DNA from: Clostridiales bacterium
Lineage (GTDB): Bacteria > Bacillota > Clostridia > Peptostreptococcales > Anaerovoracaceae
Direction: 5' to 3'
NCBI GenBank assembly: GCA_012735285.1
Contig: JAAYHT010000124.1
Span: forward strand, 1-7,772
DNA length: 7,772 bases
Shown: in pieces, positions 6,562 to 7,772 of the stretch
Numbering within the stretch: position 1 is the first letter of the stretch
How the letters are laid out: every line of letters starts with the position of its first letter
The notes under the pieces: generated by a model
The model's database searches: none
The model's input: the letters and a program-made list of their open reading frames with translations, nothing else
Told to the model about the DNA's origin: nothing
Position numbers and translations under genes: made by a program

Positions 6562-6822
6562 TTGAAAGATTACATAGAAGAACGTGTCCTTGAACTGGCA
6601 CGATATATTTTAGAAACTAACGCAACCGTTAGGGCCACAGCAAAGAAGTTCCGGGTTAGTAAATCGACAGTCCATAAGGATGTGACCGAGCGCCTCCTGG
6701 AAATCAGTCCTTCCATGGCTCAAGAAGTTAAGCGGGTTTTGGAAAACAATAAAGCAGAGCGCCACATTCGTGGCGGTTTAGCTACTCAAAAAAAATACAA
6801 AAGTTTGAAAGAACTAGACTAA
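6562..6822 (+). CDS. spoIIID: Sporulation transcription factor SpoIIID
   Basis: An 86-residue DNA-binding protein, close to the 93 of Bacillus subtilis. SpoIIID acts in the mother cell during sporulation, repressing part of the sigma-E regulon and activating others, including the sigma-K gene. The helix-turn-helix lies at 23-44, with the diagnostic VSKSTVHKDVTERL stretch (32-45). A second basic segment, RHIRGGLATQKKYK (67-80), corresponds to the C-terminal DNA-contacting helix of the family. The TTG start at 6562 is chosen because GGGGG (6548-6552) precedes it by 9 nt and the protein start (MKDYIEERV) aligns with the family. The gene is monocistronic in this window: divergent from pyk and convergent with spoIIQ, with a strong terminator 12 nt after its stop. 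The more familiar arrangement places spoIIID just before an mreB/mbl gene; here nothing of that kind follows it. Confidence 0.96.
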   Translation: MKDYIEERVLELARYILETNATVRATAKKFRVSKSTVHKDVTERLLEISPSMAQEVKRVLENNKAERHIRGGLATQKKYKSLKELD

Positions 6823-6834
6823 CGGATAATATAG

Positions 6835-6880
6835 AAAAATCGTCTAAGAATACTGTAACAGTTTCCTAGACGATTTTTTT
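6835..6880. terminator. Strong bidirectional terminator between spoIIID and spoIIQ
   Basis: A 12-bp perfect stem (6835-6846 with 6867-6878) is extended inward by three more pairs after one A/C mismatch. It has T7 at 6874-6880 on the plus strand and T5 on the minus strand. It follows the spoIIID stop by 12 nt and overlaps the spoIIQ stop (6880-6882), serving both convergent genes. Confidence 0.9.
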
Positions 6881-7584
6881 TATTCTAAGAACGGAGTTGG
6901 ATCAATAGCTTTGCCGTCTTTCCAAACTTCAAAATGAAGATGAGGAGGATCCATGCTTTCAAAAAGTGCGGTTATTCCTACTCCGCTAATTACATCGCCA
7001 GCCTTTACTACATCTCCTTCTCCAACCATCCGATCGGTGCTTAAATTAGAATATCTGGTTTTATATCCGTCCTTGTGGGTCAATTCTATCGTAATCCCTA
7101 ACTTATCATCATTGTATACTTTGGTTACTGTACCGTCAGCCACTGCTAAAACTGGGCTATCTGCAGTTGCTTGAATATCTACACCATTATGAACAACGTA
7201 CTGATCCAAGGTCTTTGAATACACAAGTCCGTTTCCCGAATATCCTAAGATAATTTCACCATTATTTACTGGGAAAGTGAATCCTTTTTGATAATCACTT
7301 TCTTTTTTAGATTCTTGTGGTGGAGGAGAAGAATCTCTACTATCTACTGTAGGTACTGGTTGAATAACATTAATACCGCCTTTTCCTATCAGATCATCTC
7401 TTTCTTCAGTTATATCAATGTTATTATCCTCTTCAGCTATTTGACGGGGATCATTGTCAAATGCTAAAATTGAAACTGCTATAAGAAGTAAAATACCGAT
7501 TATTGCGATTATAGTATAGCGATATTTCCACTTTGCCCTGCTTTCATTATCTTTATCATAAGCACTATTGCCGTCCACCCGCAT
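6880..7584 (-). CDS. spoIIQ: Stage II sporulation protein SpoIIQ, membrane-anchored LytM/M23 peptidase-fold protein
   Basis: A 234-residue protein. SpoIIQ sits in the forespore membrane and binds mother-cell SpoIIIAH across the intermembrane space, forming the channel needed for engulfment and sigma-G activity. The order is: short cytoplasmic tail (1-22), one membrane helix (23-42), acidic and Pro/Ser-rich linker (43-100), then an M23/LytM domain (about 102-234). The zinc ligands are all present: H132 and D136 (HNGVD), and H217 of HLHF (215-218). The His normally found in the YxHL motif is N180 (RYSNLS), so full endopeptidase activity is doubtful. Bacillus subtilis SpoIIQ has a degenerate zinc site, whereas clostridial SpoIIQ can bind zinc. 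ATG 7582-7584 is chosen because GGAGG (7593-7597) lies 8 nt upstream; the in-frame GTG at 7591-7593 overlaps that site. A sigma-F-like promoter lies upstream. A generic M23 peptidase is the alternative, but neighbouring spoIIID and the promoter favour SpoIIQ. Confidence 0.9.
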   Translation of the reverse strand: MRVDGNSAYDKDNESRAKWKYRYTIIAIIGILLLIAVSILAFDNDPRQIAEEDNNIDITEERDDLIGKGGINVIQPVPTVDSRDSSPPPQESKKESDYQKGFTFPVNNGEIILGYSGNGLVYSKTLDQYVVHNGVDIQATADSPVLAVADGTVTKVYNDDKLGITIELTHKDGYKTRYSNLSTDRMVGEGDVVKAGDVISGVGITALFESMDPPHLHFEVWKDGKAIDPTPFLE

Positions 7585-7592
7585 AATATACA

Positions 7593-7597
7593 CCTCC
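7593..7597 (-). promoter_or_regulatory. Ribosome binding site that fixes the spoIIQ start
   Basis: GGAGG on the minus strand is followed by TG and lies 8 nt before ATG 7582-7584. It overlaps the earlier in-frame GTG, which rules that codon out as the start. Confidence 0.85.
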
Positions 7598-7623
7598 GTT
7601 AAAAAAATTCCTTGCTTAAAGGC

Positions 7624-7652
7624 TATTATCTCCGTTTATAACGGATATAATA
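7624..7652. repeat. Near-perfect 13-bp inverted repeat in the spoIIQ promoter region
   Basis: Left arm TATTATCTCCGTT (7624-7636) and right arm AACGGATATAATA (7640-7652) are complementary at 12 of 13 positions around a TAT centre; the only mismatch is 7630/7646. The repeat contains sigma-F-like -10 sequences in both orientations, so it may be a two-way promoter, an operator, or both. Confidence 0.9.
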
Positions 7653-7653
7653 C
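7625..7653 (-). promoter_or_regulatory. Candidate sigma-F promoter of spoIIQ
   Basis: On the minus strand GTATT (7649-7653) matches the sigma-F -35 GYATA at four of five positions. GGAGATAAT (7625-7633) matches the -10 GGNNANANT at all defined positions, with a 15-nt spacer. The predicted start is near 7618, about 34 nt before the ATG. spoIIQ is a classical sigma-F gene in Bacillus, so the agreement supports both calls. Confidence 0.65.
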
Positions 7654-7679
7654 CGAAGACGAGATTTTTAATAAAATTC

Positions 7680-7708
7680 TTGCTAATCACATGTTTTCAT
7701 ATTATAAT
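7680..7708 (+). promoter_or_regulatory. Sigma-A-type promoter of the right-edge gene
   Basis: TTGCTA (7680-7685) and a perfect TATAAT (7703-7708) are separated by 17 nt. Transcription would start around 7715, leaving a leader of roughly 29 nt with a strong ribosome binding site. This suggests vegetative expression of the following gene. Confidence 0.65.
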
Positions 7709-7722
7709 TGTAATATTTACAA
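7708..7722. promoter_or_regulatory. Operator-like dyad over the predicted transcription start
   Basis: TTGTAA-TAT-TTACAA is a perfect 6-bp inverted repeat with a 3-nt centre. It begins on the last base of the TATAAT box and covers the predicted start site, a usual place for a repressor. I cannot assign it to a known regulator. Confidence 0.4.
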
Positions 7723-7729
7723 GATTTGT

Positions 7730-7735
7730 AGGAGG
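7730..7735 (+). promoter_or_regulatory. Ribosome binding site of the right-edge gene
   Basis: A perfect AGGAGG lies 8 nt before ATG 7744-7746, selecting that ATG over the in-frame ATG at 7759, which has no such site. Confidence 0.85.
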
Positions 7736-7743
7736 CATAACAA

Positions 7744-7772
7744 ATGGGTAGATTTTTAATGGCACAAGAAAA
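7744..7772 (+). CDS. Start of an unidentified gene, cut by the window edge
   Basis: Only nine complete codons are visible (MGRFLMAQE, then two bases), too few to recognise a family. The gene is supported by an AGGAGG at ideal spacing and a TTGCTA-17-TATAAT promoter upstream. It is divergent from spoIIQ, and a sigma-F-like -10 on the plus strand (7643-7651) could add forespore expression. I give no function. Confidence 0.6.

Noticed and set aside
7568..7759. Plus-strand 63-codon open frame across the spoIIQ 5' end
   Set aside because: It overlaps the spoIIQ start, promoter and palindrome, and has no ribosome binding site. The AGGAGG at 7730 serves the ATG at 7744 in another frame.
1..7772. 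tRNA, rRNA, CRISPR array, insertion sequence, prophage or defence system
   Set aside because: I found no cloverleaf-type sequence, no regularly spaced repeats, no transposase or integrase, and no nuclease or helicase genes; intergenic regions are short and are explained by promoters and terminators.

Overview
The window looks like a chromosomal segment of a low-GC, endospore-forming Firmicute, most likely a Clostridia-type anaerobe. The evidence is an A+T-rich sequence, strong AGGAGG-type ribosome binding sites, TTG and GTG codons at or near starts, and the sporulation genes spoIIID and spoIIQ plus a CotF-like spore coat gene. Species level cannot be read from it. There is no transposase, integrase, phage gene, CRISPR array, tRNA or rRNA, so this reads as ordinary chromosome rather than a mobile island.

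Layout, left to right. (1) 1-2193 (+): the 3' part of a large single-chain PurL (FGAM synthase). Its synthase half looks intact, but its glutaminase half has lost the catalytic cysteine and neighbouring motifs. (2) 2239-3636 (-): an intact D-hydantoinase/dihydropyrimidinase, convergent with purL across a hairpin terminator. (3) 3698-4054 (-): a small VOC-fold protein lacking most glyoxalase metal ligands, with its own terminator before the hydantoinase. (4) 4172-4666 (+): a CotF-like coat protein with a glutamine-rich linker and ferritin-like Glu/ExxH residues. (5) 4681-6399 (-): a pyruvate kinase gene, complete except for one in-frame TAA at 6034-6036. (6) 6562-6822 (+): spoIIID, divergent from the pyk locus, with a sigma-E-like promoter and a pair of inverted SpoIIID-box-like sequences upstream. 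(7) 6880-7584 (-): spoIIQ, convergent with spoIIID across a strong bidirectional terminator. (8) 7744-7772 (+): the first nine codons of an unidentified gene with a good sigma-A promoter and ribosome binding site, divergent from spoIIQ.

How the genes relate. spoIIID (mother-cell transcription factor under sigma-E in Bacillus) and spoIIQ (forespore partner of SpoIIIAH under sigma-F in Bacillus) form the coherent core, and each has promoter sequences agreeing with those sigma factors. The coat gene fits the sporulation theme. purL, hydantoinase, the VOC gene and pyk are metabolic and seem to be separate transcription units. No intergenic stretch exceeds about 165 bases.

I see no convincing new multi-gene system. 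The points most worth a second look are the glutaminase-dead PurL, the near-perfect palindrome that contains sigma-F-like promoters on both strands between spoIIQ and the last gene, the single nonsense codon in pyk, and the paired SpoIIID boxes.
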